Origin: Saccharibacillus alkalitolerans
GTDB lineage: Bacteria; Bacillota; Bacilli; Paenibacillales; Paenibacillaceae
DNA: 64,000 bases
Direction of reading: 5' to 3'
Assembly: GCF_011090185.1 (NCBI RefSeq)
Contig: NZ_JAAFGS010000003.1
Location: forward strand, 186,001 to 250,000
Both the position numbers and the translations under genes were made by a program. Shown here one piece after another: positions 34,614 through 42,202 of the stretch. The notes beneath the pieces were generated by a model. The model made no database searches and was not told the origin of the DNA. It saw nothing but the letters and a program-made list of their open reading frames with translations. Each line of letters begins with the position of its first letter. Within the stretch, counting starts at the first letter, position 1.

Positions 34614-36854
34614 TTAATTTGAAGCCGACTCCAAACTCTTTTCCGCTTTTTCCGGGAACGAGCCGAAATCTTCGAACCTTGGTTCCGCGCCGCTCATTGC
34701 GACGCCTTTCGACTCCCTTTCGAACCGCAGGGCGAGTTCTTCCCGCAGCGTGCGGTCCAGCAGAACTTCACGGACAGTCCGAAGGCCGATTCGGCCAAAC
34801 CATTCCCAGAGCGGTTCATCGTAAAAAGCTTCTTCGCGGTAGAGCTGCAGCAGGGCGTCTCCGATCGCCGCGGCGTCTTCCGCATTGTCCATAATGCCGA
34901 TCAGTTCTCCCTGACGCACGGGATGCTCCGCATGTCCGCCGGCATAGAACTCCCAGCCTGCGGGACATCGCCTTAAGCCGATATCCCGCACCGGTACTCC
35001 GGCCGGATAATCGGGCCCGGCCGATACCGCCGCTTCGACCGGGCCGGGAAGGACGATCTTCTCCCACCGCTCGGACCAACGCCGTCCGATCGCCCCGGCC
35101 TCGACTGCCGCCGCGGACGAATAAGCGGGAGCCGCCACCCGAACCGCCGTCCCGCGTCTTCCGCGCCGGTTATCCTTCTCTTCGTCGCCCACTTCCGTCT
35201 CAGCGTGCCCGAACAGATAATAAAGGACGGCCGGACGGCACACGCCGCATCCTCCCTCCCAATTTTTCTCAGGCACCAGCCGGATTTCCCGTAAAACAGC
35301 GGCATTTGCACCGGCGGCCCCTATGTTCGCAGGGAGGGAGCGCCCCGCCGCTTTGGCCGCCGACTTGAGTCCGGACCGCCCGAACGGCACGCATCCGCAT
35401 ACCGCTTCTTCTTCCGGCTCTTCCGCGGGCGCCGCGGCCGCCGCCCCGCCCGATTTCGCGTATTCGACCAGGGCGGCGACCATCGGGCGGCAGCCTCCGC
35501 AGGAGCCGGAAGCGCCCGTGGCCTGCTTCACCTGGTCGGCGGTCGTCAATCCGTCCCGCATGACCGCCTGCACGATCTCCGCTTTGCTGACGTCGCCGCA
35601 GGCGCAGATCCGCTCCCCTTCCGGCAGCGCGGCCGCCGCCTCCCGCGCACCGCCCTGCCCGCCGGAGCCCGAGGGCAGCGCCGAGACGAACGCTTCCTGG
35701 CGGATCTGCTTCAGAAGCGTCCCCGACTCGGCCGTATCGCCGTACAGAATCGCCCCGACGATCCGGCCTTCCTTCATCGTCACCTTCCGGTAGACGCCCC
35801 GAATTCCGTCTTCCCAGCGCTGCGCCACGTCGGCTTCGGATTCGCGAATCTCGCCCGCCGAAAATACGTCGACGCCCGAAACTTTGAGCTGCGCGTACAG
35901 AATCGAACCCCGGTACGGCTCTGTCGGCGCTTCGCACAAACGGCGGGCCAGCACTTTGGCCTGTTCGAAAAGCGGCGCCACAAGTCCGTAGGCGATTCCC
36001 CGATGTTCGGCGCATTCGCCGATCGCGTAGACGCCCGGCAGATTCGTCTCCAGTTCGTCGTCGACCAGAATCCCGCGGCTGCTGCGAATTCCGCTTGCGG
36101 CCGCCAGTTCCGTGTTCGGTTTTATGCCTACCGCAAGAACGACCAGGTCGGCCCGCATCCGGGTTCCGTCCGAAAAAAGAAGCCCTCTGGCCCGTCCCGG
36201 CCCGGTAATGCTTTCGGTATGGGCTCCCATTCGGAAACGCATGCCCTGATTCTCCAGCTCCCGCCGCAAAAGCTTCGCGGCCGTCTCGTCAAGCTGCCTA
36301 TTCATCAAAAAAGGAGCGTTGTGGACGACTTCCGTCTCCATGCCCAGATTCAGCAGCCCCCGCGCGGCTTCCAGCCCCAGCAGGCCGCCTCCGATCACGG
36401 CGGCGCGTCCTCCCGCCTCAGACGCCCGGATCATGGCATTGCAGTCTTCCAGGTTCCGGAAAGAGATCACCCCTTTTTTATCCGTCCCGGGAATCGGCGG
36501 AACAAACGCGGACGATCCCGTGGCGACGATCAGCCGATCCCAGGGCAGTCTCATGCCGGAGGCCGTCTCGACCTCCCGGCATGCTCCGGCATGAATCCGG
36601 ACGGCCCGTTCGCCGGTATGCAGCGCAATGCCGTGTTCCCGGTACCACTCGTAAGGGTTAAGCACGATATCCTCGAGAGAAGCGCTCCCCTGAAGCACCT
36701 TCGACAGCATGATGCGATTATAATTGGGGCGACGTTCGTCCCCGATGACCGCAATTTCGAACCGATCGGGATCCAGCTTCAGAATTTCTTCCAGACAGCG
36801 GATTCCCGCCATGCCGTTTCCGATGACAACCAGCCTGGGTTTTTGCTTAAGCAT
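34614..36854 (-). CDS. nasB: Assimilatory nitrate reductase electron-transfer subunit
   Basis: FAD- and NAD(P)H-dependent subunit that feeds electrons to NasC. The 746 residues start with a NirB-like flavin domain (VVIGNGMAGIRCLEE, IVATGSSAFVPPIPG, AVIGGGLLGLEAARGL, GVYAIGECAEHRG). Two BFD-like [2Fe-2S] modules follow: ICACGDV...GSCGGCRPM from about residue 415 and VCGC...GGCGVCRPAVLYYLF from about 486 to 540. The C-terminal ~130 residues resemble a siroheme-enzyme ferredoxin-like half domain (GVPVRDIGLRRCPAGWEFYAGG) but lack a siroheme/4Fe-4S cysteine set, so nitrite reduction is unlikely. ATG 36854 follows GAGGG. It has a GlnR/TnrA-type promoter and an attenuator leader. Confidence 0.93.
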   Translation of the reverse strand: MLKQKPRLVVIGNGMAGIRCLEEILKLDPDRFEIAVIGDERRPNYNRIMLSKVLQGSASLEDIVLNPYEWYREHGIALHTGERAVRIHAGACREVETASGMRLPWDRLIVATGSSAFVPPIPGTDKKGVISFRNLEDCNAMIRASEAGGRAAVIGGGLLGLEAARGLLNLGMETEVVHNAPFLMNRQLDETAAKLLRRELENQGMRFRMGAHTESITGPGRARGLLFSDGTRMRADLVVLAVGIKPNTELAAASGIRSSRGILVDDELETNLPGVYAIGECAEHRGIAYGLVAPLFEQAKVLARRLCEAPTEPYRGSILYAQLKVSGVDVFSAGEIRESEADVAQRWEDGIRGVYRKVTMKEGRIVGAILYGDTAESGTLLKQIRQEAFVSALPSGSGGQGGAREAAAALPEGERICACGDVSKAEIVQAVMRDGLTTADQVKQATGASGSCGGCRPMVAALVEYAKSGGAAAAAPAEEPEEEAVCGCVPFGRSGLKSAAKAAGRSLPANIGAAGANAAVLREIRLVPEKNWEGGCGVCRPAVLYYLFGHAETEVGDEEKDNRRGRRGTAVRVAAPAYSSAAAVEAGAIGRRWSERWEKIVLPGPVEAAVSAGPDYPAGVPVRDIGLRRCPAGWEFYAGGHAEHPVRQGELIGIMDNAEDAAAIGDALLQLYREEAFYDEPLWEWFGRIGLRTVREVLLDRTLREELALRFERESKGVAMSGAEPRFEDFGSFPEKAEKSLESASN

Positions 36855-36906
36855 GCTTCATCCCTCACTTGTCCTTAAAGATTCATCTTGCGGCAAATTC
36901 GGACAC

Positions 36907-36989
36907 AAAAAGCCTACCTCCTATCCCGAAGGAAAGAAGAGTAGGCTGCGCTGCCGATGCAATACGGTACTCCATTGTACCGAATGACT
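36907..36989 (-). promoter_or_regulatory. nasB leader: ANTAR-type tandem hexaloop hairpins plus intrinsic terminator
   Basis: Read on the minus strand. P1 is CGGTAC (36982-36977), loop AATGGA, GTACCG (36970-36965). P2 is GGC (36955-36953), loop AGCGCA, GCC (36946-36944), a short stem. The terminator is AGCCTAC (36947-36941) with GTAGGCT (36917-36911), an inner stem capped by TTCG, and a T5 tail. Both loops have six bases with A1 and G4 and are closed by C-G. The P2 3' arm is part of the terminator 5' arm, so the two are mutually exclusive. ANTAR proteins recognise exactly such paired loops and prevent termination. Confidence 0.8.
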
Positions 36990-37002
36990 ACTCATAGAGT
37001 AG
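36988..37002. promoter_or_regulatory. Perfect palindrome over the nasB -10 box
   Basis: CTACTC-TAT-GAGTAG covers the TACTCT -10 box and the probable start site. It could be a repressor site or a 5' mRNA hairpin. Confidence 0.4.
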
Positions 37003-37024
37003 GCGATGATTCATGCGAAGTCAA
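36996..37024 (-). promoter_or_regulatory. nasB promoter
   Basis: Minus strand TTGACT (37024-37019), 17-base spacer, TACTCT (37001-36996); predicted start near 36989. Confidence 0.75.
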
Positions 37025-37030
37025 TAATTA

Positions 37031-37047
37031 TGTTATATTAATTAACA
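37031..37047. promoter_or_regulatory. GlnR/TnrA nitrogen-control box
   Basis: TGTTATATTAATTAACA matches TGTNAN7TNACA perfectly. The centre (37039) is about 50 bases upstream of the predicted nasB start, the position at which TnrA-type activators work, and about 122 bases upstream of the nasA start. Which regulator binds cannot be told from the sequence. Confidence 0.85.
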
Positions 37048-37125
37048 CAAATAGAGATTCAATAAAGCAAAAAGGCTCTTGTACAGTAAAAATCACTTGC
37101 TTCTTTTATTTTTTAGTCAGGTATA

Positions 37126-37154
37126 TTGACACGAGTCATTTAAATTTTTATACT
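37126..37154 (+). promoter_or_regulatory. nasA promoter
   Basis: TTGACA (37126-37131), 17-base spacer, TATACT (37149-37154); predicted start A37161. Confidence 0.85.
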
Positions 37155-37160
37155 TTGCTT

Positions 37161-37248
37161 ATTCCAAAGGCCGCACAACGCTGTGCGCTCTTCATCCGGC
37201 AACGAGGCCGCGATTCGTTCCTCCCAAAGGGCGAATTGCGGCCTTTTT
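37161..37248 (+). promoter_or_regulatory. nasA leader: ANTAR-type tandem hexaloop hairpins plus intrinsic terminator
   Basis: P1: CGCAC (37172-37176), loop AACGCT, GTGCG (37183-37187). P2: CGGC (37197-37200), loop AACGAG, GCCG (37207-37210). Terminator: a 12-bp stem GGCCGCGATTCG (37206-37217) with CGAATTGCGGCC (37232-37243), then T5 (37244-37248). Both loops have A1 and G4, and the linker between P1 and P2 is 9 bases. P2 lies inside the terminator 5' arm, so a bound antiterminator protein would let transcription reach nasA. The design matches the nasB leader with unrelated stem sequences. Confidence 0.85.
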
Positions 37249-37294
37249 CGGATGTGTCAAAGCTTACAACCCATTCACGAGGAGATGAGAGACG

Positions 37295-38527
37295 ATGGAG
37301 ACAGAGAAAAAAAGTTTTTGGAAAAGCGGACATACCCCGACGTTGTTAAGCGCGTTTTTGTACTTTGACATGAGTTTCATGGTCTGGGTGATGATCGGTC
37401 CGCTGGCTGTCGTCATTGCGGCCGACTATCCGATGGATCCTCTGCAAAAAGCGCAGCTCGTCGCCCTTCCGATTCTGGGCGGGTCGATTCTGCGGCTTGT
37501 GCTCGGCGCCTTGACCGATTACATAGGGCCTAAGTTGACGGGGCAAATCGGAATGGTCTTTACCTTAATCCCTCTCGTTATCGGATGGCAGTTCGTCCAC
37601 TCGCTCGATCAGCTGTATATCGTCGCTCTTCTGCTAGGCATAGCGGGAGCTTCGTTCGCCGCGGCGCTGCCCCTCGCCGGCCAGTGGTACCCGAAGGAGC
37701 ATCAGGGATTGGCCATGGGGATCGCCGGAGCGGGCAACAGCGGAACGGTCATTTCCACGCTGTTCGCCAACCGGATCGCGCAGCATTTCGGAAGCTGGGA
37801 AGTCGTGTTCGGACTGGCCATTATCCCGATCTCCGTCGTCTTCATTCTGTTCACTCTGTTCGCCCGCAACAGTCCGCACCGTCCCGCTCCCAAAAAAATG
37901 TCCCAGTACGCGTCGGTGCTGCGGCAGGGCGATGCCTGGGTGTTCTGCCTCTTCTATGCCGTCACGTTCGGCGGATTCATCGGGCTTTCCAACTATCTGA
38001 CCATCTTCTTCAACGCCCAGTACGGATTGTCCGCCGTCAGAGCTGCCGATTTCACGACGCTGTGCGTCATTGCGGGAAGCTTCTTCCGCCCATTGGGCGG
38101 TTATCTGTCCGATCGCTTCGGAGGCATCCGGATGCTGACCGTCCTGTACTGCGGCGCCGGCATCATGCTCGCCCTGGTCGCTCCCATGCCGCCTCTGGCC
38201 GCGGTCATCGTCATCTTGTTCGTCGGCATGATGTGTCTGGGCGCCGGCAACGGAGCGGTGTTCCAGCTCGTGCCGCAGCGCTTCGGCAGCGAATTGGGTT
38301 TAATGACCGGCATTGTCGGCGCCGCCGGCGGTCTGGGCGGCTATGCCCTTCCGATGCTTCTCGGCAAGCTGTATCAGATGACGGGAAGCTACACGCCCGG
38401 ATTCGTCTGCCTCAGCGGAGTCGTCCTGCTCGCGCTCGGTCTGCTTGTCGTCATGCAGCTGAGATGGCGCAGCACCTGGGCTTCCGCCGCTCCGATCGCT
38501 CCGCTGCCCGGTCGGCTGGATGCCTGA
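37295..38527 (+). CDS. nasA: Nitrate/nitrite MFS transporter (NNP family)
   Basis: Imports nitrate for assimilation. The 410 residues form twelve transmembrane segments, with the NNP signature GMMCLGAGNGAVFQLVPQRF in the second half, the matching GIAGAGNSGTVISTLFANRIA in the first, and conserved arginines of the substrate path (for example SILRLVLGALTD). ATG follows GAGGAG. It diverges from nasB as in B. subtilis, with its own consensus promoter and an attenuator leader. A 13-bp hairpin overlaps its stop codon. Confidence 0.95.
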   Translation: METEKKSFWKSGHTPTLLSAFLYFDMSFMVWVMIGPLAVVIAADYPMDPLQKAQLVALPILGGSILRLVLGALTDYIGPKLTGQIGMVFTLIPLVIGWQFVHSLDQLYIVALLLGIAGASFAAALPLAGQWYPKEHQGLAMGIAGAGNSGTVISTLFANRIAQHFGSWEVVFGLAIIPISVVFILFTLFARNSPHRPAPKKMSQYASVLRQGDAWVFCLFYAVTFGGFIGLSNYLTIFFNAQYGLSAVRAADFTTLCVIAGSFFRPLGGYLSDRFGGIRMLTVLYCGAGIMLALVAPMPPLAAVIVILFVGMMCLGAGNGAVFQLVPQRFGSELGLMTGIVGAAGGLGGYALPMLLGKLYQMTGSYTPGFVCLSGVVLLALGLLVVMQLRWRSTWASAAPIAPLPGRLDA

Positions 38528-38538
38528 CCGGGCAGCGG
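38501..38538. terminator. Perfect 13-bp hairpin over the nasA stop codon
   Basis: CCGCTGCCCGGTC (38501-38513) with GACCGGGCAGCGG (38526-38538). There is no T-run; it is probably a 3' end or stability structure shared with the convergent epimerase gene. Confidence 0.55.
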
Positions 38539-38550
38539 TAAAGGGAGCTC

Positions 38551-39435
38551 TTAAGCTTCAGGCGCCGCCAGCTCGCGCACCAGCGGCGGCAGCCAGTCGT
38601 CCAGACTGCGGAAGACGAAGCCCGCCGATTCGGCGCGCGACGTATCCATCGCCCAGTCGTCTTCGATGCCGAACGGCGACGCCTCGCTTTCCGGCCCTTC
38701 CGACATCACGATCGCGGAACCGCCCGTTTCCCGGTCGATGAGCGCCAGCAGTTCGCGCAGCTTCGGCTTGCCGGCCGACGCTGCGTTGAACGGCCCGGTC
38801 TGACCCGTTTCGCCGAGCCACTTCAGGAAATCGGCGGCTTCTTCCTCATAAATGAAGCAGATGCAAGCCTGCGTGTTCGGCATCACGAACGAAACGCCGT
38901 TTTTGATTCGGTCCACGTGAAAGTGCAGTCTTTTCGTATAATCGTTCGGTCCCAGCACAATCGGGAACCTCGCCGCCGCCGCCGGAAACGGCGCTTCGCG
39001 GAAAAAGACGGCTTCCGCCTGCGCCTTGCCTTCGCCGTACGGCACTTTGCCGACCGGACTCGGCGGAACGTCGAGAGAAGCCGTATCCACCCGCTCTTCC
39101 GGCATGTCGGCCGAGCCCGCTCCGTATACCGACAGGCTGGACGTCAGCACGTAATGGCCGACTTTGCCGTCGAATACGCGGATCGCCGCGCGCGCTTCGT
39201 CGGCGGTATAGCAGATGTTGTCGTAGACCACATCCCAATACCGCCCTTCCGCCGCGGCGGCGAGCGCGGCTTCGTCCGCTCGGTCCACTTTGATGCGTTC
39301 CACCCGGTCTCCGAAAGAATCCTCCGTTCTTCCCCGGGTCGCGATCGTGACCGCATGTCCCGCCCCGATCAGCTTTTCCACCAAAATTTTGCCGAAAAAA
39401 CGCGTTCCTCCAAGAACCAGCACGTTTTGCGTCAT
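38551..39435 (-). CDS. NAD-dependent epimerase/dehydratase family protein
   Basis: Extended short-chain dehydrogenase of 294 residues with the Rossmann motif VLVLGGTRFFGKIL at the N-terminus (GGTRFFG type, as in CSP41/isoflavone-reductase-like proteins) and YDNICYTADEA. SSLSVYG with PYGEGKAQAE supplies the catalytic Tyr-x3-Lys. The C-terminal half binds the substrate and is less conserved. The substrate is unknown; nucleotide-sugar or NAD(P)H-sensing roles are both possible. It lies 49 bases downstream of the kdgK-like gene on the same strand and may be co-transcribed. Confidence 0.85.
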   Translation of the reverse strand: MTQNVLVLGGTRFFGKILVEKLIGAGHAVTIATRGRTEDSFGDRVERIKVDRADEAALAAAAEGRYWDVVYDNICYTADEARAAIRVFDGKVGHYVLTSSLSVYGAGSADMPEERVDTASLDVPPSPVGKVPYGEGKAQAEAVFFREAPFPAAAARFPIVLGPNDYTKRLHFHVDRIKNGVSFVMPNTQACICFIYEEEAADFLKWLGETGQTGPFNAASAGKPKLRELLALIDRETGGSAIVMSEGPESEASPFGIEDDWAMDTSRAESAGFVFRSLDDWLPPLVRELAAPEA

Positions 39436-39484
39436 TATGTAACTCCTCCCCTTCGTTCAACAAATCGATTTATCCGGCGCAGGC

Positions 39485-40477
39485 TCAGCGCGTAACATGC
39501 TTCTCCCCGTCCAGAATCGCGCGCACTTCCGAAAGCGTCGGCAGCCCTTCCCAGTCTCCCTTGAATTGGGTCGCCATCGAACCGAGCAGATTGGCGCGGT
39601 GCAGCGCTTCGTGCAGCGCCTCCTCGCCGAGTCCGCCCGCCAATTCCTCCCGATGCTCCAGCAGCACCGACAGCAGACCCGAAGCGAACGCGTCGCCCGC
39701 GCCGACCGTATCGATCAGCCGCTCTACCGCAAAAGGTTCCGCGCGCACGCACGCTTTTTCCGTAAAGCCGATGGAACCTTCCGCGCCCAGCTTCATCGCC
39801 ACAAGCTTCGGTCCCATGTCCAGAAACGCCTTTCCGTACGCTTCGATCTCCATTCCCCCGAGCAAAAACTCCGCTTCTTCGTCGCCCGGCATGAAAATGT
39901 CGCACAGCGGGATCAGCGACAGCAGCGTCTTCCGCGCCAGTTCCTCGCTCCACAGCTTGCGCCGCAAGTTGGGATCGAACGAAACGGTCAGCCCTTTTTC
40001 CCGCGCCAGCTCCATCAGCCTGCGCGTCGCGGCCGCCGTATGCTCGCCGAGCGCCGGCGTAATGCCCGTCACATGCAGATGCCCCGCCCCTTCGAGCCAG
40101 GCTTCGTCGATCATGTCCGGCGTCAGCCGGCTTGCCGCGGAGCCTTTCCGGTAATAATAGACCGCCGGATCGCCGTAGCGCTTGAAATCCTTGAAGTAAA
40201 CGGCGGTCGGCGCCTCGGAATCGCGAACCGCATGCGATACGTCGACCCCCTGCCCCGCCAGCGTAGTCAGCACCAGATCGCCGAACGGATCGCCGCCGAG
40301 ACGGCCGATCCAGCGCACTTTTTTGCCCAGCCTCGACAATCCGATGGCCACGTTCGATTCGGCTCCGGCCAGCGACTTGGTGAACAACGGCTCGTACTGC
40401 AGCGCCCCCTGGTTGTACGATTGAAACAAAATCATGCTTTCCCCGAGCGTGACCACGTCTACCCGATTGCTTCGCAT
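39485..40477 (-). CDS. kdgK: PfkB-family carbohydrate kinase, probably 2-keto-3-deoxygluconate kinase
   Basis: Phosphorylates KDG, feeding pectin or glucuronate breakdown into glycolysis. The 330 residues carry both PfkB signatures: GGAESNVAIGLSRLG-like AGAESNVAIGLSRLGKKV near the N-terminus and DTVGAGDAFASGLLSVLL with the catalytic Asp. TAVYFKDFKRYGDPAVYYYRKGSAAS is typical of KdgK. ATG 40477 is used; AGGAGG lies about 12 bases away, a little far. The longer in-frame start at 40567 adds a basic, unconserved tail and is rejected. No KDG aldolase is adjacent. Confidence 0.85.
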   Translation of the reverse strand: MRSNRVDVVTLGESMILFQSYNQGALQYEPLFTKSLAGAESNVAIGLSRLGKKVRWIGRLGGDPFGDLVLTTLAGQGVDVSHAVRDSEAPTAVYFKDFKRYGDPAVYYYRKGSAASRLTPDMIDEAWLEGAGHLHVTGITPALGEHTAAATRRLMELAREKGLTVSFDPNLRRKLWSEELARKTLLSLIPLCDIFMPGDEEAEFLLGGMEIEAYGKAFLDMGPKLVAMKLGAEGSIGFTEKACVRAEPFAVERLIDTVGAGDAFASGLLSVLLEHREELAGGLGEEALHEALHRANLLGSMATQFKGDWEGLPTLSEVRAILDGEKHVTR

Positions 40478-40684
40478 TATGCTTTGTCTCCTCCTTCGGC
40501 ACCGTCCGACGCTGCTGTCCTGCGGCCGCAGCCGATGCCTCGCCATTTTTGAATGCGTTATCATCAAGCTTCTTCCAGTTTACGCGCTAAATTCCCTGCG
40601 GACAAGCCTATCGCCTCCGGCGGTGGTTCCGGCACGCGGCGCGCTGTTATAATGGAAGAACGTTTGAAGAAAAGAGGGAACGCC

Positions 40685-40996
40685 ATGGCATTCGGAATCG
40701 ACAGACAGGAGCTCGCCCGTTGGAAAGAAGCCGTCGAACGCGGCGAAATCGCTTATATTACCCACTTTTGGCTCGACCCCCGTTTTCCCGGCGTCACGTC
40801 GGTGACCAAAGTCGGCTGCTCGGATCTCGGCCGGCTGTCCCGCTGGTGTCTGGACAACGGACTCAGCCCCGCCTATATTCACCGCCGCGACCGTTATCCG
40901 CACTTCGACCTGATCGGAGCCAAGCAGGCGGAGATTCTGCGGCGCGAAGGATTGTTCGGCCAGCTCGAGCGTTTCGTGGAGCGCAGAAGCCGTTAA
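40685..40996 (+). CDS. Conserved hypothetical protein (YneQ-like)
   Basis: A 103-residue cytosolic protein of unknown function resembling B. subtilis YneQ: MAFGIDRQELARWKEAVERG, ITHFWLDPRFPGVTSVTKVGCSDLGRL, IHRRDRYPHFDL and GLFGQLERFVE. The conserved His, Asp and Cys residues suggest a small enzyme or nucleic-acid-binding fold, but no activity is known to me. ATG follows an AGAGGGA site. A TATAAT at 40648-40653 marks a likely promoter. Confidence 0.8.
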   Translation: MAFGIDRQELARWKEAVERGEIAYITHFWLDPRFPGVTSVTKVGCSDLGRLSRWCLDNGLSPAYIHRRDRYPHFDLIGAKQAEILRREGLFGQLERFVERRSR

Positions 40997-41144
40997 GCCT
41001 ATAACCGCATAGGCAGCGAATATTGGACGAATCCCCACTGCCGCGTTAAAGTAAAGTTCATTACGCCGGGCCCCCGGCAAGCGGCTCGCATCGGCGAATT
41101 CCGGCCGCTTCCGAACCCGTCCGGCCATCGAAGGAAGGTTGCCC

Positions 41145-42071
41145 ATGCTGCTGTCTCTTCTCGTTACGCTGTATCACGTGTTTCTGCCGCTGTCCCTTCC
41201 GGTGCTGGCCGGCATTCTGCTGCGCCGCTTCAAAGGGCTCGACACCAAGCCGCTGTCCGTGCTCTCGCTCTATGTGCTGAGCCCCGCCATCATCTTCACG
41301 ACGCTGATCAACGCGCGCGTCTCCGCCGGCGACGTCGGAATCACGATCGCGTTCAGCGTAATCAATCTGCTGGCAATGTGGGGCGTGTCGCTGCTGCTCG
41401 GCCGCCTGCTGAAACTCGAAGACGCGGAAAAAGCCGGTCTGACGCTGGTCGCCTCCTTCACGAACTGCGTCAATTACGGCCTGCCGCTCGTGCTGCTGGC
41501 CTTCGGGCAGGCGGGACTCGACAAAGCGGCCGTCTATGTCGTGATGCAGATCATTATCGTCAACACGGTCGGGGTATTCTTTGCGGCGCGTTCTCACTTT
41601 TCCGTCCGAAAAGCGGGGGCCGCCATGCTCAAGCTGCCGGCGCTCTATGTCGCCGCGCTGGCCGGCCTGCTGCGGCTGACCGGGATCGAGCTGACCGACG
41701 TGATGCAGACCGGCATCAATCTGCTGTCCGGCGCTTACTCGCCCGTCGTATTGATCATTTTGGGCGCGCAGATGATCGGGGCGGCGCACGGCGAATGGCA
41801 GCCCAATCTGCAAAAGGCGTTCCGCGCCGGGCTTGCGCTTCGTCTGTTCGTCGCTCCGCTGCTGAGCTGGCTGATCCTGCTGCTGCTCGGCGCGGAGCCG
41901 CTGCTGCTCGGGGTGCTGCTCGTGCTGGCCTCCATGCCGACGGCCGTCAACGCGGTCATTCTCGCCGAACAGTTCGGCGCGTCGCCGAAGTTCGTCTCGC
42001 GCTGCATTCTCTGGACGACGCTAGCCTCGTTCGCTCTGCTGCCGGTGCTGCTCGTCTGGACGGCGCCCTGA
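41145..42071 (+). CDS. AEC family transporter (auxin efflux carrier-like permease)
   Basis: Membrane carrier of 308 residues with about ten transmembrane helices in two inverted halves. The family pattern includes SLPVLAGILLRRF, ASFTNCVNYGLPLVLLAFGQAG (the conserved Asn-Pro-like crossover region) and MPTAVNAVILAEQFGASPKFVS near the end. Bacterial members move malate, malonate or other small organic anions; the substrate here is unknown. ATG 41145 follows AAGGAAGG by 6 bases, better than TTG 41139. Confidence 0.88.
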   Translation: MLLSLLVTLYHVFLPLSLPVLAGILLRRFKGLDTKPLSVLSLYVLSPAIIFTTLINARVSAGDVGITIAFSVINLLAMWGVSLLLGRLLKLEDAEKAGLTLVASFTNCVNYGLPLVLLAFGQAGLDKAAVYVVMQIIIVNTVGVFFAARSHFSVRKAGAAMLKLPALYVAALAGLLRLTGIELTDVMQTGINLLSGAYSPVVLIILGAQMIGAAHGEWQPNLQKAFRAGLALRLFVAPLLSWLILLLLGAEPLLLGVLLVLASMPTAVNAVILAEQFGASPKFVSRCILWTTLASFALLPVLLVWTAP

Positions 42072-42098
42072 AATCGTCTCCCGGACCGAAAATACCGA

Positions 42099-42127
42099 AA
42101 GCCCGTCCACGGAGGACGGGCTTTTTT
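42099..42127 (+). terminator. Terminator of AEC gene
   Basis: AAGCCCGTCC (42099-42108) with GGACGGGCTT (42114-42123) followed by T's. Confidence 0.92.
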
Positions 42128-42202
42128 CTATCCGATCAACCTTTCTCGCTATGTAAAAGGTCCGCCTGCGGCCGCTTCATTTCGCCGATGGGACGCAGGC
42201 CG

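Noticed and set aside
32558-34894. 778-codon open frame antisense to nasC
   Set aside because: Shadow of the molybdopterin reductase, rich in Arg and His.
36907-36947. Reading the nasB leader terminator as the 3' end of an upstream minus-strand gene
   Set aside because: No minus-strand gene lies upstream; a promoter sits only about 50 bases before it, so it must belong to the nasB leader.
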